This document shows positions 12,144 to 22,482 of a stretch of DNA of 64,000 nt, piece by piece. Each line of letters opens with the position of its first letter. Position 1 is the stretch's first letter. Both the position numbers and the translations under genes were made by a program. Source of the DNA: Diabrotica undecimpunctata (taxonomy: Eukaryota; Arthropoda; Insecta; Coleoptera; Chrysomelidae); NCBI RefSeq assembly GCF_040954645.1, contig NC_092809.1, forward strand, positions 78,898,435-78,962,434, written 5' to 3'. Below the pieces are notes generated by a model. That model had not been told where the DNA came from and made no database searches. It saw only the letters and a program-made list of their open reading frames with translations.

Positions 12144-12145
<2 letters not shown>
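11480..12145 (-). repeat. Inverted diverged copy of the left end of the 9.7-kb unit
   Basis: The complement of this block matches 32003-32925, ending at a CTAGATC boundary next to a TA tract just as 32003 begins after one. It carries the same short terminal motifs: GGAGTCCACTTAATCCG at 12013, GGAGTCCACATAAAGCGC near 12041 and GGAGCCCTCATTAACCGC at 12122. The AT-rich remainder has no coding content. Confidence 0.8.

Positions 12146-12207
<62 letters not shown>
12146..12207. repeat. (TA)n tract 1
   Basis: Perfect TA dinucleotide run joining the inverted unit end on its left to PLE-1 on its right. Confidence 0.98.
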
Positions 12208-12210
<3 letters not shown>

Positions 12211-12522
12211 TAAGGATCACTCGGAAGAGTGGTTCTAGAAAGAACAATATGAAAAAACCACACAAGCATGGAAAAGTTGTTACATGTGTTACCTTAAAAA
12301 GATATATGTAGCAGTCAGTGCTATTAAAATTGGAAAGACGCTTAAGTAAATGGACATTATACGATTACGATGTATAAACAGTAAATTGAACTAAATAAAG
12401 TTAACAATTTGTTCAAACTAAGCACAGCAAAAAGAACATGTGGTTTTTTTTATAATACATGTATAATTAAAAAAAACATTGAAAAAGAGGATGAAGAACT
12501 AAAAAATTCATAGATGCACTTC
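12205..12522. repeat. PLE-1 terminal inverted repeat, left
   Basis: Reverse complement of 14951-15366 except for a clean gap at 12232/12233, where about 102 bp (15238-15339 of the partner) are missing. Confidence 0.85.
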
Positions 12523-13397
12523 CAACAATATAGCAATAGTTATGATTTAATTTTAACTCTAGGTAGCATTATTAAAGTAATTAATATTGAAATTGAATAA
12601 TTTAATGTATAATGAAATTACCACTCCTGGCTTCTTGAATGCTGCCGGTAAAATGGTGTTATATTAAAACAAACGCGCCAACAACGTGAAAAGACAGTAA
12701 ACCTTAAGGTCATTAATTATGACAGAACCAGAAGGTGAAATACCAACCCTAATATTAGAGCGGTTTATTTAAATGATAAGATGAGTTTGGGTGACAACCT
12801 GCTTGTAAGGAACCAATAAATGAAAGGAAAGGTGGTTAATAACACCAAATTTCCCCCCAGTGATCGGTTAAGAAAAACAAACAAACAAGTAAGGTCAATC
12901 CAAAAACTCATATATAAATCGTCAACGTTGTGGATGATTAATCAGCCACAGGTGAAGATCAATTATAATTTCCAAAAGTCCAAGGTTCATACACTTGGAG
13001 CTGCAAATGATAAAGGATTCTATCAATCACATCAATTATATAACTGTATTAAACTATTTAATTAAAAACAATTAATACAAATCTGCGTATATGCAACACG
13101 TGACACGAGTAATGCAAGTTACATAAGTGTAAGCTAATATAAGTAAGAACTATTTCTTATATTCTATTTTATATTTAAATTTATTTTATATGTTTATATG
13201 TACGTGTGTATATGCAACGAGTGACTATGTCAAAACTTACATAAGTGTAAGTTAATATAAGTAAGAAATATTTCTTTCTTTTTTATTTTATTTAAATTTA
13301 TTTTAATATGTTTATATGTATTTAAATTATTTACTAAGAAAATATGTTAAACCTGTACACCTTAAAGGACAATGATAAAGTAAATAGTTTATTGAGC
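12523..13397. other. PLE-1 3' untranslated part with a tandem duplication
   Basis: No coding content is recognised in the element's 3' side. Bases 13085-13204 and 13205-13325 are two diverged tandem copies sharing ATGCAACRMGTGA, TTACATAAGTGTAAG and AATATAAGTAAGAA phrases. Confidence 0.6.
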
Positions 13398-14990
13398 CTA
13401 ATTCTGCAATATTAAAGCATGATATATTTGGCTCAAGTTAGTAATGTCTTTTCTTTTATTAAGAGCAATAGGGTGTTTAAGTATTGAACACATTTCCAAA
13501 AACTGTCTTTTGACGAGATTGCGTTCTATGCCAAGAATCTTAACTTCATTAAAGTCTATCTTATGCTTGGTATTGATAGCATGCTTGGCAAGAGCACAAG
13601 TATGTTTAGATAAATTGATGTCACTACGATGTGTAGTAAGGCGCCCTTTCAATGATCTCCTAGTCTGACCGATATAACATGAGTCACACTCAGCACAAGG
13701 TATGTGATAAATGGTATTAACTTGTTCCAAAAGGGACAAGGGGGTTTTAGTTTTTGAAAACAAATTTCTAACAGTCTTAACATTCTTAACAGCGATTTTC
13801 ACAGGTATGTTATTTTGTTTATAAAGTTTAATAAGTTTCTCAGTACCTAACTTGAGGAAAATAAGGTAAAGATGAATAATGGGTAGTAGGAGTCCCAAGA
13901 TCAGTATTAGGCAGAACAATGCTATTAATTGAATTATTTGATATTATTCTAAATATGTCACCATTGGGTATGTCATCTAAAGAGGAACCATAGCTTTGTA
14001 AGTAAAGGTATTTATTAATGAGAGAGGATGGATAGGAGTTCTTAATCAGAATACTTCTTAGTAATTGAAGTGATTCCCTTCGATTAATCGGATGTGTCAA
14101 TCTATTTAGCCGACAGCTTAAAGCTTAAATTAAGTTTAGTTTATATTTGAAAGGATGACAAGAATGGTAGTTGAGATTAGAGGCCATCGGTTTCCTATAC
14201 CAACTTGTGGTTAAGGTGTTATCTCCCATTCTAATGACACGCATGTCTAAGAAGGAGATACTATTGGTGACGGGGTCCTTAAGTTCAGAAGTAAACTGTA
14301 AGTGAGGATCAAACTCATTAAAGATAGACAAGGTGGCCTGAATCTTGTCTGGGGATAAGGCTAATAATAAATCATCCACATATCTCTTAATAAAAGATTT
14401 GAAAATCAAAGAGACCCAAACGGTCAGATACCAAATCATCCAGTACAAAGTTAACTAGGATAGGTGAGATTGAGGAACCCATAGGTGTGCCAAATATTTG
14501 AAGATAATATTTGTCATCAAAGACCAAGAAATTAGTGTCAAATACTAGTTGCAACAGTTCTTCAAACACATCCCATGAAACAGGACAGTTAGGTTGAATG
14601 GAGTTCCAATGATTTCTTAAGGAGGTAATAACACTAGATAGAAGTAAGTTAGTGAAAAGAGACACTAGATCAAAACTCACTAAAATGTATCCTTGTGGAA
14701 GTTTGAAGTTGTTGATAAATTCACTAAAGTGAAAAGAATCAACAATATTGAAGTTGTTATTGTAATTATATGATTTAGATAAGATCAGTCCGTTAGAAAT
14801 TTAGAAATATTAATATTTGGTGAATTGATGGATGATACAATAGGTCACATGCTCAACGTTGGCTTATGTATTTTTAGTAGACAATAAAATCTGGGAGCAT
14901 ATCCATCATAATTATGTAAATATTTAGCAAGTGGTTGATCTATAATCTTTAAGTGCATCTATGATTTTCTTAGTTCTTCATTCTCTTTTT
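13398..14990 (-). pseudogene. PLE-1 reverse transcriptase / GIY-YIG endonuclease, broken
   Basis: Reading down the minus strand: QPLAKYL and KIHKP phrases near 14940-14850, SFDLVSLFTN (14677-14648, palm), GTPMGSSISP (about 14490-14460), KRYVDDLLLA (about 14395-14365, catalytic pair intact), WYRKP (about 14200), then IYHIPCAEC..CYIGQT (about 13715-13665), the GIY-YIG signature with the CxxC typical of Penelope endonucleases, and KHKIDFNEVK (about 13570). The N-terminal third is absent. At least three frameshifts or stops (near 14650, 14390, 14125 and 13840) break it. The enzyme would have reverse-transcribed its RNA at a nick made by its own endonuclease. Confidence 0.9.
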
Positions 14991-15366
14991 CAATGTTTTT
15001 TTTACTTATACATGTATTATAAAAAAAACATGTTCTTTTTGCCGTGCTTAGTTTGAACAAATTGTTAACTTTATTTAGTTCAATTTATTGTTTATACATC
15101 GTAATCGTATAATGTCCATTTACTTAAGCGTTTTTACAATTTTAATATCACTGACTGCTACGTATCTTTTTAAGGTAACACATGTAACAACTTTTCCATG
15201 CGTGTGTGGTTTTTTCATATTGTTCTTTTTAGATGAACTGATAATGCTTTCTAATTAAGAAAGCGAAACGTCTTCAATAAATAGATGAAGTAGCCATCAT
15301 CTTTGTCTTTTTTCTTCACCTTTTGACCGACAAAACCCACCACTCTTCCGAGTGATCCTTAATTTA
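14951..15366. repeat. PLE-1 terminal inverted repeat, right
   Basis: Partner of 12205-12522. It is longer because it retains a 102-bp segment with the hammerhead-like motif. Confidence 0.85.
15238..15274 (+). ncRNA. Hammerhead-ribozyme-like motif of PLE-1
   Basis: CTGATAA at 15238-15244, one unpaired T, a perfect six-pair stem GCTTTC/GAAAGC around a TAATTAA loop, then GAAACGTC. This follows the hammerhead plan CUGANGA - stem II - GAAA, but the conserved G of CUGANGA is A here and one extra base precedes stem II. PLE terminal repeats are known to carry hammerhead motifs. This copy is probably inactive. Confidence 0.55.
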
Positions 15367-15394
15367 TATTGGATTGACGGTTATACTCCTTTTC

Positions 15395-15397
<3 letters not shown>

Positions 15398-15468
<71 letters not shown>
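15398..15468. repeat. (TA)n tract 2
   Basis: TA run separating PLE-1 from PLE-2. Confidence 0.98.
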
Positions 15469-15470
<2 letters not shown>

Positions 15471-15599
15471 AAAACGTAAAACGGGACACTGACATTAATG
15501 AGGTGACAAATAAAAGTTGATATCTGATATCTCATGGTTTACTGTCATTAGTGTATAACTAAGTTGATCTGTATTCTGAGTCTGTTAGTTGTATATATT

Positions 15600-16094
15600 T
15601 ATTAGCAAGACTTATAAATACAGACTTCTTAAGGGAGAATGGATGATGAGAATTTAATTGTAATTGAGATATCGTGAAGAGCATGTTTCTCTTGTAAACC
15701 CTATGGTTTTAACTGTATTATTAATGCAATGTAAGGTGATATCCAGAAAATTTATTTTATTATTTTGTTCAATTTCTATAGTAAACTTTAATTTTGGATG
15801 GTGACTGTTGAATTTATCTAAAATTTCGGTCATTTTATTTGTTGGAATAGCACAGATACAGTCATCGATATAGCGGTAGAAGAATGGTACATTAAAATCG
15901 AAATGACTTATGACAGATTCTTCTAAGTCTTCCAGAACTAGTTGGGCAATGACACTAGAAATACTTGCACCCATTGCACATCCATCCATTTGTTGGCATA
16001 TTTTATATAAAAAGTATGTTGAGTTTAATGTTAACTCTACAGATAATTGGAATTCTTGCAATGGGATGTTAGTGTAATCTGTTATGGCATTCAT
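15600..16094 (-). pseudogene. PLE-2 RT fragment
   Basis: Contains MDGCAMGASISSVIAQLVLED, FYRYIDDCICAIP (variant RYIDD active site with the aspartates kept), KFTIEIEQ and NFLDITL, the ordered core of a Penelope RT. It starts abruptly at the arm junction (about 16094) and lacks fingers and endonuclease, so it is only a palm/thumb remnant. It is divergent from PLE-1 and PLE-3 and belongs to a third family. Confidence 0.85.
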
Positions 16095-16097
16095 TTA

Positions 16098-16399
16098 TAT
16101 GTTGTTTACGAGATACCATGTATAACTGTGAAGGTATCTATATCGGACAAACCAGTCAACTGCTTCAATCGAGAATTCGTTCTCACAAATATGACAAGAA
16201 CAATGTCACTGCGCTTACAAAACATGAAAATGAGAAGAAGCATAAATTTGACTTCGAAAACATCAAAGTTTTAAAATCCGAACAAAACAAAAAGAAGAGG
16301 GAGATACACGAATCAATGTATATAAAAAGAAATTCCAACTCAATAAATGACAAAAAAGATACACAAAACCTAAATAAAATATATTTCAATCTGATTTAA
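16098..16399 (+). pseudogene. PLE-2 GIY-YIG endonuclease fragment
   Basis: VYEIPC (16098-16115) is followed, after a frameshift, by YNCEGIYIGQT and a conserved HKFDFENIKVL, then an NLNKIYFN end before the stop at 16397-16399. These are the GIY-YIG motif and the later conserved block of Penelope endonucleases. Only the endonuclease end of the protein is present. Confidence 0.85.
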
Positions 16400-16612
16400 A
16401 TAATAATAAATATAACACTATAAAAAGCTCTTAAAGTCATAACATATCTCTACTTTACCTTCTTCGAAAACATCAATGATACGCCCATATAAAAATAATT
16501 ATGCACTAATGACAGAAACCATGAGATATCAGATATCAACTTTTATTTGTCACTTCATTAATGCCAGTGTCCCATTTTATGTTTTGGTAAGTTTTATATA
16601 TAACATATATAT

Positions 16613-17803
16613 TGTTATGCTATGTAAAATTGGTTTGCTTTTAATATATTTCAAAGTACAAAAATAAAAACAATTTCAAAGAAATGAAAGTCCATTATCC
16701 TCGATTACCTGTAATAAACAAAATTTAAAGATATGCATAAATTATTTTCTTTGTAAAATATATTCGAGTGACGTGAGTGAGCTTAGTGAAATCGTGAACA
16801 ATGCGAGCGGGTTTTCCAAATAGACTTGTACGTCGATATACAGTGAATAAGACAATAGAATAGAAATATTTAGAAAACATAATTCTCCGTTAGTTATTAA
16901 GAATTTGTAGAAACCGATTAGCATGTTAATAGTTTTTAGTAAATTTATAATTGTAGGTAAAATTGTTGTTTGTTATCTAAATGATAGATGGGGATTAGTG
17001 TGACGAACTTTGATTGGAGGAGATTGAAAAAAAAAGATAGGTATGTAGGAATAAGAGTTTAGCTAGATTTTTGAGGGAAAAAAGATAATCAGTTCTTTTC
17101 CAAGGGTTCAAGGCGAACAGTCGTTGTTCTCTGGTGGTTCTCCAGAGGTAGTAAGCAGTAGAAGTAAATGTTTGTGAGATTTCTCGGAGTAAGTGTATCT
17201 GGCGGAAGCTGATCCAGTAAAATATTGTAAGTTATATTTTTCTACTTATATTCCAAGAGTCACTGTTCAGGCCGGAACGAGAGATTCAGTTTATCGAGAG
17301 GAGAAGAGGCTACAAGGAACAAGGATTTGGACAACTCATCATCAGAGAGATAGTTTTACCATTCGTCAATTTTTCTTTATTAACAACACATTTTTTTAAC
17401 AATTGCTTTAGAAAAGATAGGAATATTTTGATCAGGAGATTTAGAACAACAATTTTGATTTAAAATTTTAATTAATATTGTATATGCCATTAATTTTTGA
17501 AGGTTCACGTACGTAGAACAAAATTTTGATAATCATTATATGAGATATTTTTTATTGAAGATATTTGAGTTTGAATTTTATTTCAATATATAATGTTGTA
17601 TCATATATTTTTTTATTATTCCGGTATTCTTTGGACCTTACCTATCATATGTAAAGCATAGACTTGAAGCACGAGTATAACCCTAAGATAAGAAAATTAA
17701 ATAGTGTAATAGAATCATAATTGAATCATTTAAATAAGTTTAATTAATTAATTAATTAGCTAATTAATTGCTTGGCGCACCTCAGACTTTTAATATCACA
17801 TTA
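16613..17803 (+). repeat. LTR element 1, 5' LTR
   Basis: About 1.19 kb. Compared with the 3' LTR it lacks 114 bp present at 21548-21661. The gap sits at AGGCTA, which occurs at both edges of the segment in the 3' LTR. Other differences are scattered substitutions, so the insertion is not very young. A 68-codon ORF (17193-17399) inside is not family-like. Confidence 0.92.
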
Positions 17804-17805
17804 AC

Positions 17806-17827
17806 TGGCTTCCAAAACGTGGGGCTT
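17806..17827 (+). promoter_or_regulatory. Candidate primer binding site
   Basis: Starts with TGG three bases after the LTR and reads on as TGGCTTCC..CGTGGGGCTT. The second half resembles the Lys-tRNA-type site TGGCGCCCAACGTGGGGC. The tRNA is not certain. Element 2 has the equivalent at 27496-27475 (minus). Confidence 0.5.
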
Positions 17828-18189
17828 GAAAATATCGCAGCTTTACATTTGATGCTAGGGAAAGATATCTGGAATAAGTACAGGTGATCCAAAGATTAAA
17901 AAAATAACATTGAGGAAATTTGAATTTAAAAGTATTTTGACAATTTTTCCAGTGGATAAAAATTTGATTTATTGATTGATCGTAGTTAGTTGATATTTAC
18001 TGCTATTGAATTATTTGATTTTTATTTTCTTTACCAATCGTACATTTGATATTTATTTTGAATTATTTGAATTTTACTGATTGCATATTTGATATTTGTC
18101 GTGAAAATTTATTAAAATATATGCAACATATAGAGGGTTGTGAAATTTCACATTTGGCGGGGACAAAAACAGTAACGAAAAGAGACAAC

Positions 18190-19527
18190 ATGTCGACCAC
18201 AAGGAGTCAAAGCAAAATGCAAGAAAGGAAGGAGGATAACAGAGAAGGGGAAACAATTGTTGAAGAAGGATCGGATAATGAAGTAAATGCTACAATAATG
18301 GAGGAAAGAAAAGAAACAGGTATGTTAGAAAAATTATTAGCAATGATGCAAATACAGACACAACAAATACTAGAATTATCACAAAAAATGGAACAAAAAA
18401 TTGAAGAAAACCAAAGAGAAATATCACAGAGAATAGAACAGAAATTAGAAGAAAATGATAGGAAAATGGAAAAGCGTTTGGACAAATATGAAAATGAAGT
18501 GAAAGACTGTTTAGAAAAAGTTAGAGAAGAAACAGAGAGCAAACTAGAGATGCAGAGAGAAGAAATAGAAACTGAAATGAAGGATATTAAGACTGAGCAA
18601 AAGATGGAATTAGAATAGTTAAAAGAAAATTTTAAAAGTGTGCTACAAGAAGACAGGAAAGAAATGGAAAGGAAACTTAAGCAAAATAAAAAATAAATGG
18701 CAGAAATTGAACTAAGAGGAGTAGAGAGAAAAGAAGTTATCGTCCATGGAACAAGCGAGGCGAAAATATAATTTGGCGGGGATATTAGAAAAACACAGCC
18801 AGTACCGTTTGTTAAAAATTTGAAAACCAAATTGTAACATGTTAGATATTTTGACGATTGCAAAGAAACAATTAGAAACCATCTGAAAGAAGGAGCAGCG
18901 TTATGATATGAAATCAAAGAAGATGAGTTTAAAAATTGGACAGTCTTGGAAAATAAATTTATCAACTATTTCTGGGGAAAAAATAAACAGAGGGAAATCA
19001 ACCAAGAGCTACAGAATGGAAAATATTACGAGAAAATGCAAATATCTGAAGAAAGATATGCTTTGCAGATATATAACAATTCAAAATATCTAGATTACAA
19101 ATACTCTACCGAACAACTGGTAGAAATGATATGCAGACATTTCGAAGAAACGTTGGAGGATCACGTGATTTTAAGAAACTATCAAGATATTGATAGTTTG
19201 TGCCAATTCCTTCAATTAAAAGAAGCGAAAAGAAGAGAAATGAGAAACAGAAGACAACATAACCAATATAATGGACCGAAAAAAAGGTATCAATCAAATT
19301 ATGACCAGAGAAACCGACATCCCGATCAACAAATGAATATAGGCCAAGAGAATACCACAATTACACTAGACAACAAAATTATGATACCAGGAATTACACA
19401 CAAAATAGAACATCTGAAAATCACAACAGGAACAGAGCTGCACAAAATCCTCCGAATAGGAATACGAACGAACAAAGGAACGGTAGAAATAATCAGAGCT
19501 TCCAACGACAAAATAGAAGGGAGATGA
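18190..19527 (+). pseudogene. LTR element 1 gag, broken
   Basis: The probable start MSTTRSQSKMQERK is at 18190; an upstream in-frame ATG at 18046 gives a less gag-like leader. The N-terminal 140 residues form a long Glu/Lys/Gln coiled coil. A TAG stops it at 18616, and more stops follow up to about 18905. The C-terminal part is open from 18946 to 19527 and contains the capsid-like ENKFINYFWGKNKQREINQEL, ISEERYALQIYN and LEDHVILRNYQDIDSLCQFLQ, then an Arg/Asn/Gln-rich tail. No zinc knuckle is visible. Would have formed the particle. Element 2 shows the same order of segments. Confidence 0.8.
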
Positions 19528-19636
19528 ATCATGTAGCAATAGAAAACGAGGAAGAAGATGTATGCAATGAATCCAGACAGGCAGGATTTTCAATAAAGCA
19601 TCCACTAAACAAAAGTAAAAAACTCTCCGGTATATT

Positions 19637-20128
19637 TTGGCACCCGAGAGAGTTTATACAGTTGGCGGGAAACGAAAGACAAATTCTAATTCCAATCTAA
19701 TATTTTTAGATGCATTTATAAAACATAAAGCGATTAAAATTTTGATTGATTCTGGATCGGAGATATTGTTAATCAATAAAAAACTAGTAAAAGAATTAAA
19801 TTTGGACATATGTGTGTATAAGATTCCTAGATTTGCTTTAGTGGGTACAAACAATAAAAAATTGACGACAGTACACGAAGGTGTGGGAGTACGGATCAGA
19901 GTGGGAGACCAATTCTATATTATGCAATGTGTGGTCATCGAAGATTTAAATCATGATATGATAGCGGGAATTGATGAATTGAGTGAAAAACATATCACTA
20001 TTAATTTTTCGGAAAATAAACTGGAAATCAGAGCAGAACCAGACAACACAAATGAAGAAAAGGAAACAGATAGGAAAAAAATTTTTGAAAGGATAAATGA
20101 ACAGGAAAACATAAAGAAATCAATATGA
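19637..20128 (+). pseudogene. LTR element 1 aspartic protease domain
   Basis: The retropepsin signature ILIDSGSEILLINKKLV lies near residues 36-52 (D-S-G triad kept), followed by a glycine-rich flap region and HDMIAGIDEL, which fits the second conserved hydrophobic-GxD region. A K/E-rich tail ends at 20128. The upstream frame from gag is broken, so the domain can no longer be made as part of a gag-pro protein. Its own sequence looks little damaged. Would cleave gag in the particle. Confidence 0.82.
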
Positions 20129-20834
20129 CTGTAGAGGATAAACCGAAAGTACAAGACAAAAATCAATCAAAAAAGAAAAAGAAAAGGAAGTAGAAGAAGA
20201 AGAGTTCGAAAAGAATGTAGGAAAATAAGGTGGAGACAAGAGAAAAACAGGAAATAGAAGGTACAGAAGAATTGTTGGCAACCGACGAAACAGAAAGGAA
20301 CTAGGAAGAAAAGGAAGTTATCATCATAAGAGAAATGAACGGAGTAAAAATGTGGTGCTCGGAATACCAAATGGAAATTAAAGATAGAAAAAAAAACAGA
20401 AGAAGAAATAAAGGATGAGGACAGAGAAAAAATGGCAAGTATGGACGAGAATCCAGAATTTTGTGAAGAAATATTATGGACAGTGAAGACATGTGAACAA
20501 AATGAGAATGAAAGAAAAATAAAATGTGGAGAAAACATGGAAAAGGAAATAGAGAAGATTTTAGAAAATTATGGAGATCTTATTAATGAAGAAAGCCGAG
20601 TGGCTAAAAATTATGAACATTCTTTTAAAGTTAAAAACTTGGAAAATTTTAAATCGAAAACATATTAAATTCCGTATAAAGACAGGCAATATACGGGGTA
20701 TTTTTAACATTCACGACATCTATCAGTATCATGAGTAGATTTTAATAACATAGTGAAATAATTTGATCCTGCAAAAACTTGTGTCATTTAAAAAAATAAC
20801 AAAGAGTTTTTCGGCAAATCAAATAGCGGGGAGT
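20129..20834 (+). other. Acidic/lysine-rich decayed 3' region of LTR element 1
   Basis: Continues the K/E-rich coding style with several stops. The last open piece is 20432-20668. This is where a pol region would be expected, but no RT or integrase motif is present. From the phrase CTGTAGAGGATAAA (about 20131) onward it differs completely from element 2. Ends with the purine run before the 3' LTR. Confidence 0.55.
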
Positions 20835-22151
20835 TGTTATGCTATGTAAAATTGAAAATAATATTGGTTTGCTTTTAATATATTTCAAAGTACAAAATAA
20901 AAGATATTTCGAAGAAATGAAAGTCCATTATCCTGGATTACCTGTACTAAACAAAATTTAAAGATATGCATAAATTATTTTCTTTGTAAAATATATTCGA
21001 GTGACGTGAGTGAGCTAAGTGAAATCGTGAACAATGCGAGCGGGTTTTCCAAATAGACTTGTATATCGATATACAGTGAATAAGACAATAGAATAGAAAT
21101 ATTTAGAAAATATAATTATCCGTTAGTTCTTAAGAATTTGTAGAAACCGATTAGCATGTTAATAGTTTTAAGGAAATTCATAATTGTAGGTAAAATTGTT
21201 GTTTGTTATCTAAATGGTAGATGGGGATAAGTATGACGAACTTTAATTGGAGGAGATTGAAAAAAGTGGGATAGGTATGTAGGAATGAGAGTTTAGCTAG
21301 ATTTTTAAGGGAGAAAAAATAATGAGGGTTGTTTTCCAAGGGTTCAAGGCGAATAGTCCTTGTTCTCTGGTGGTTCTCCAGAGGTAGTAAGCAGTAGAAG
21401 TGAATGTTTGTGAGTTTTCTTGGAGTAAGTGTATCTGACGGAAGCTGATCCAGTAAAATATTGTAAGTTATATTTTTCTACTTATATTCCAAGAGTCACT
21501 GTTCAGGCCGGAACAAGAGATTCAGTTTATCGAGAGGAGAAGAGGCTAGCATCATTTGAACGATACGTGCATTTGAAGGAGATTATTAAAGACGATAGGC
21601 TCGCAATAATTTGTTGTAAGACTGATGATTACCTAGCGGACTGCTAAGAATAGATAGTGTAGGCTACAAGGAACAAGGATTTGGACAACTCATCATCAGA
21701 GAGATAGTTTTACCATTCGTTAATTTTTCTTTATTACCAACACATTTTTTTAACAATTGCTTTAGAAAAGATAGGAATATTTTGATCAGGAGATTTAGAA
21801 CAACAATTTTGTTTTAAAATTTTAATTTATATTGTATATACCATTAATGTTTGAAGGTTCACGTACGTAGAACAAAATTTTGATAATTATTATATAAGAT
21901 ATTTTTTATTGAAGATATTTGAGTGTGAATTTTATTTCAATATATAATGTATAATATATTTTTTTATTATTCCGGTATTCTTTGGACCTTACCTATCATA
22001 TGTAAAGCATAGATATTGAAGCACGATTATAACCCTAAGATAAGAAAGTTAAATAGTGTGATATAATCATAATTGGATCATTCAAATAAGTTTAATTAAT
22101 TAATTAATTAGCTAATTAATTGCTTGGCGCACCTCAGACTTTTAATATCAC

Positions 22152-22155
<4 letters not shown>
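20835..22155 (+). repeat. LTR element 1, 3' LTR
   Basis: About 1.32 kb, the fuller LTR. It holds the TTAATTAATTAATTAGCTAATTAATTG palindromic AT block near its end (22091 on) and the CTTGGCGCACCTCAGAC end phrase. It runs directly into a TA tract. Confidence 0.92.

Positions 22156-22226
<71 letters not shown>
22156..22226. repeat. (TA)n tract 3
   Basis: TA run directly after the 3' LTR of element 1. Confidence 0.98.
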
Positions 22227-22231
<5 letters not shown>

Positions 22232-22375
22232 AACTGTTTGTTCTATATCTTGTATATTTTAGAATCTTGACAAAGGCAAGGGTTTCCTGCCGAAACGTTG
22301 ATTTCTGTGGACAATAAAATCTAGTTCCACATGTAATATAATTTATTGAACCTAAACCCAAGAAAAACTAATTTT
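22227..22375 (+). mobile_element. PLE terminal-repeat scrap between two TA tracts
   Basis: About 150 bp wholly bounded by TA tracts. Bases 22266-22298 have a hammerhead-like plan: CTTGACAAA, stem GGCAAGG / CCTGCC around GTTT, then GAAACGTTG. This resembles the terminal repeats of Penelope elements. No coding part is left. Identification rests on this motif and the context. Confidence 0.5.
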
Positions 22376-22392
22376 ATATTATATATATATAT

Positions 22393-22453
<61 letters not shown>
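22376..22453. repeat. (TA)n tract 4
   Basis: TA run with one CACA interruption near 22395. Confidence 0.97.
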
Positions 22454-22456
<3 letters not shown>

Positions 22457-22482
22457 TTGAAGTTTATTTATTTATTTATTTA

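Larger units (their letters stand above)
12208..15397 (-). mobile_element. Penelope-like element PLE-1, 5'-truncated
   Basis: Minus-strand RT (14990 to about 14100) then GIY-YIG endonuclease (to 13398) is the Penelope domain order. Terminal inverted repeats flank it: 12205-12522 and 14951-15366 are reverse complements (shared phrases include AATTAAGGATCACTCGG and CATGTAACAACTTTTCC). Both ends abut TA tracts. The inverted terminal repeat at the 5' side fits known PLE integration structures. The right repeat has a hammerhead-like motif that the left one lacks. Confidence 0.88.
15469..16590. mobile_element. Penelope-like fragment PLE-2 with opposed arms
   Basis: The outer ends, 15469-15562 and about 16499-16592, are reverse complements (shared GATATCTGATATCTCATGGTTT and its complement; CCAAAACRTAAAA at the very ends). 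The left arm codes an RT piece on the minus strand, the right arm a GIY-YIG piece on the plus strand, meeting near 16096. So two 3' parts of one PLE family face each other, each with a different internal deletion. Confidence 0.82.
16613..22155 (+). mobile_element. LTR retroelement 1 (gag-protease only)
   Basis: Long terminal repeats 16613-17803 and 20835-22155 begin TGTTATGCTATG and end TTTTAATATCACATTA. A primer-binding-like TGGCTTCC..GTGGGGC follows the 5' LTR (17806 on), and a purine run AATAGCGGGGAG precedes the 3' LTR. The 3.0-kb interior holds a broken gag (18190-19527) and a retroviral-type protease (19637-20128), with no reverse transcriptase, RNase H or integrase. Sister element 2 has the same plan. 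It must depend on enzymes from another element. Flanks on both sides are AT repeats. Confidence 0.9.

Noticed and set aside
12820..13065. 81-codon plus-strand frame in the PLE-1 3' side
   Set aside because: No family resemblance, antisense to the element and within its untranslated part.
12208..15397. Missing segment of the PLE-1 left repeat as a spliced intron
   Set aside because: The edges cannot be placed on GT..AG without changing the retained bases, so splicing is not supported.
18207..18965. 252-codon minus-strand frame
   Set aside because: Antisense of the Glu/Lys-rich gag coiled coil; Ser/Phe-rich composition is what such antisense gives.
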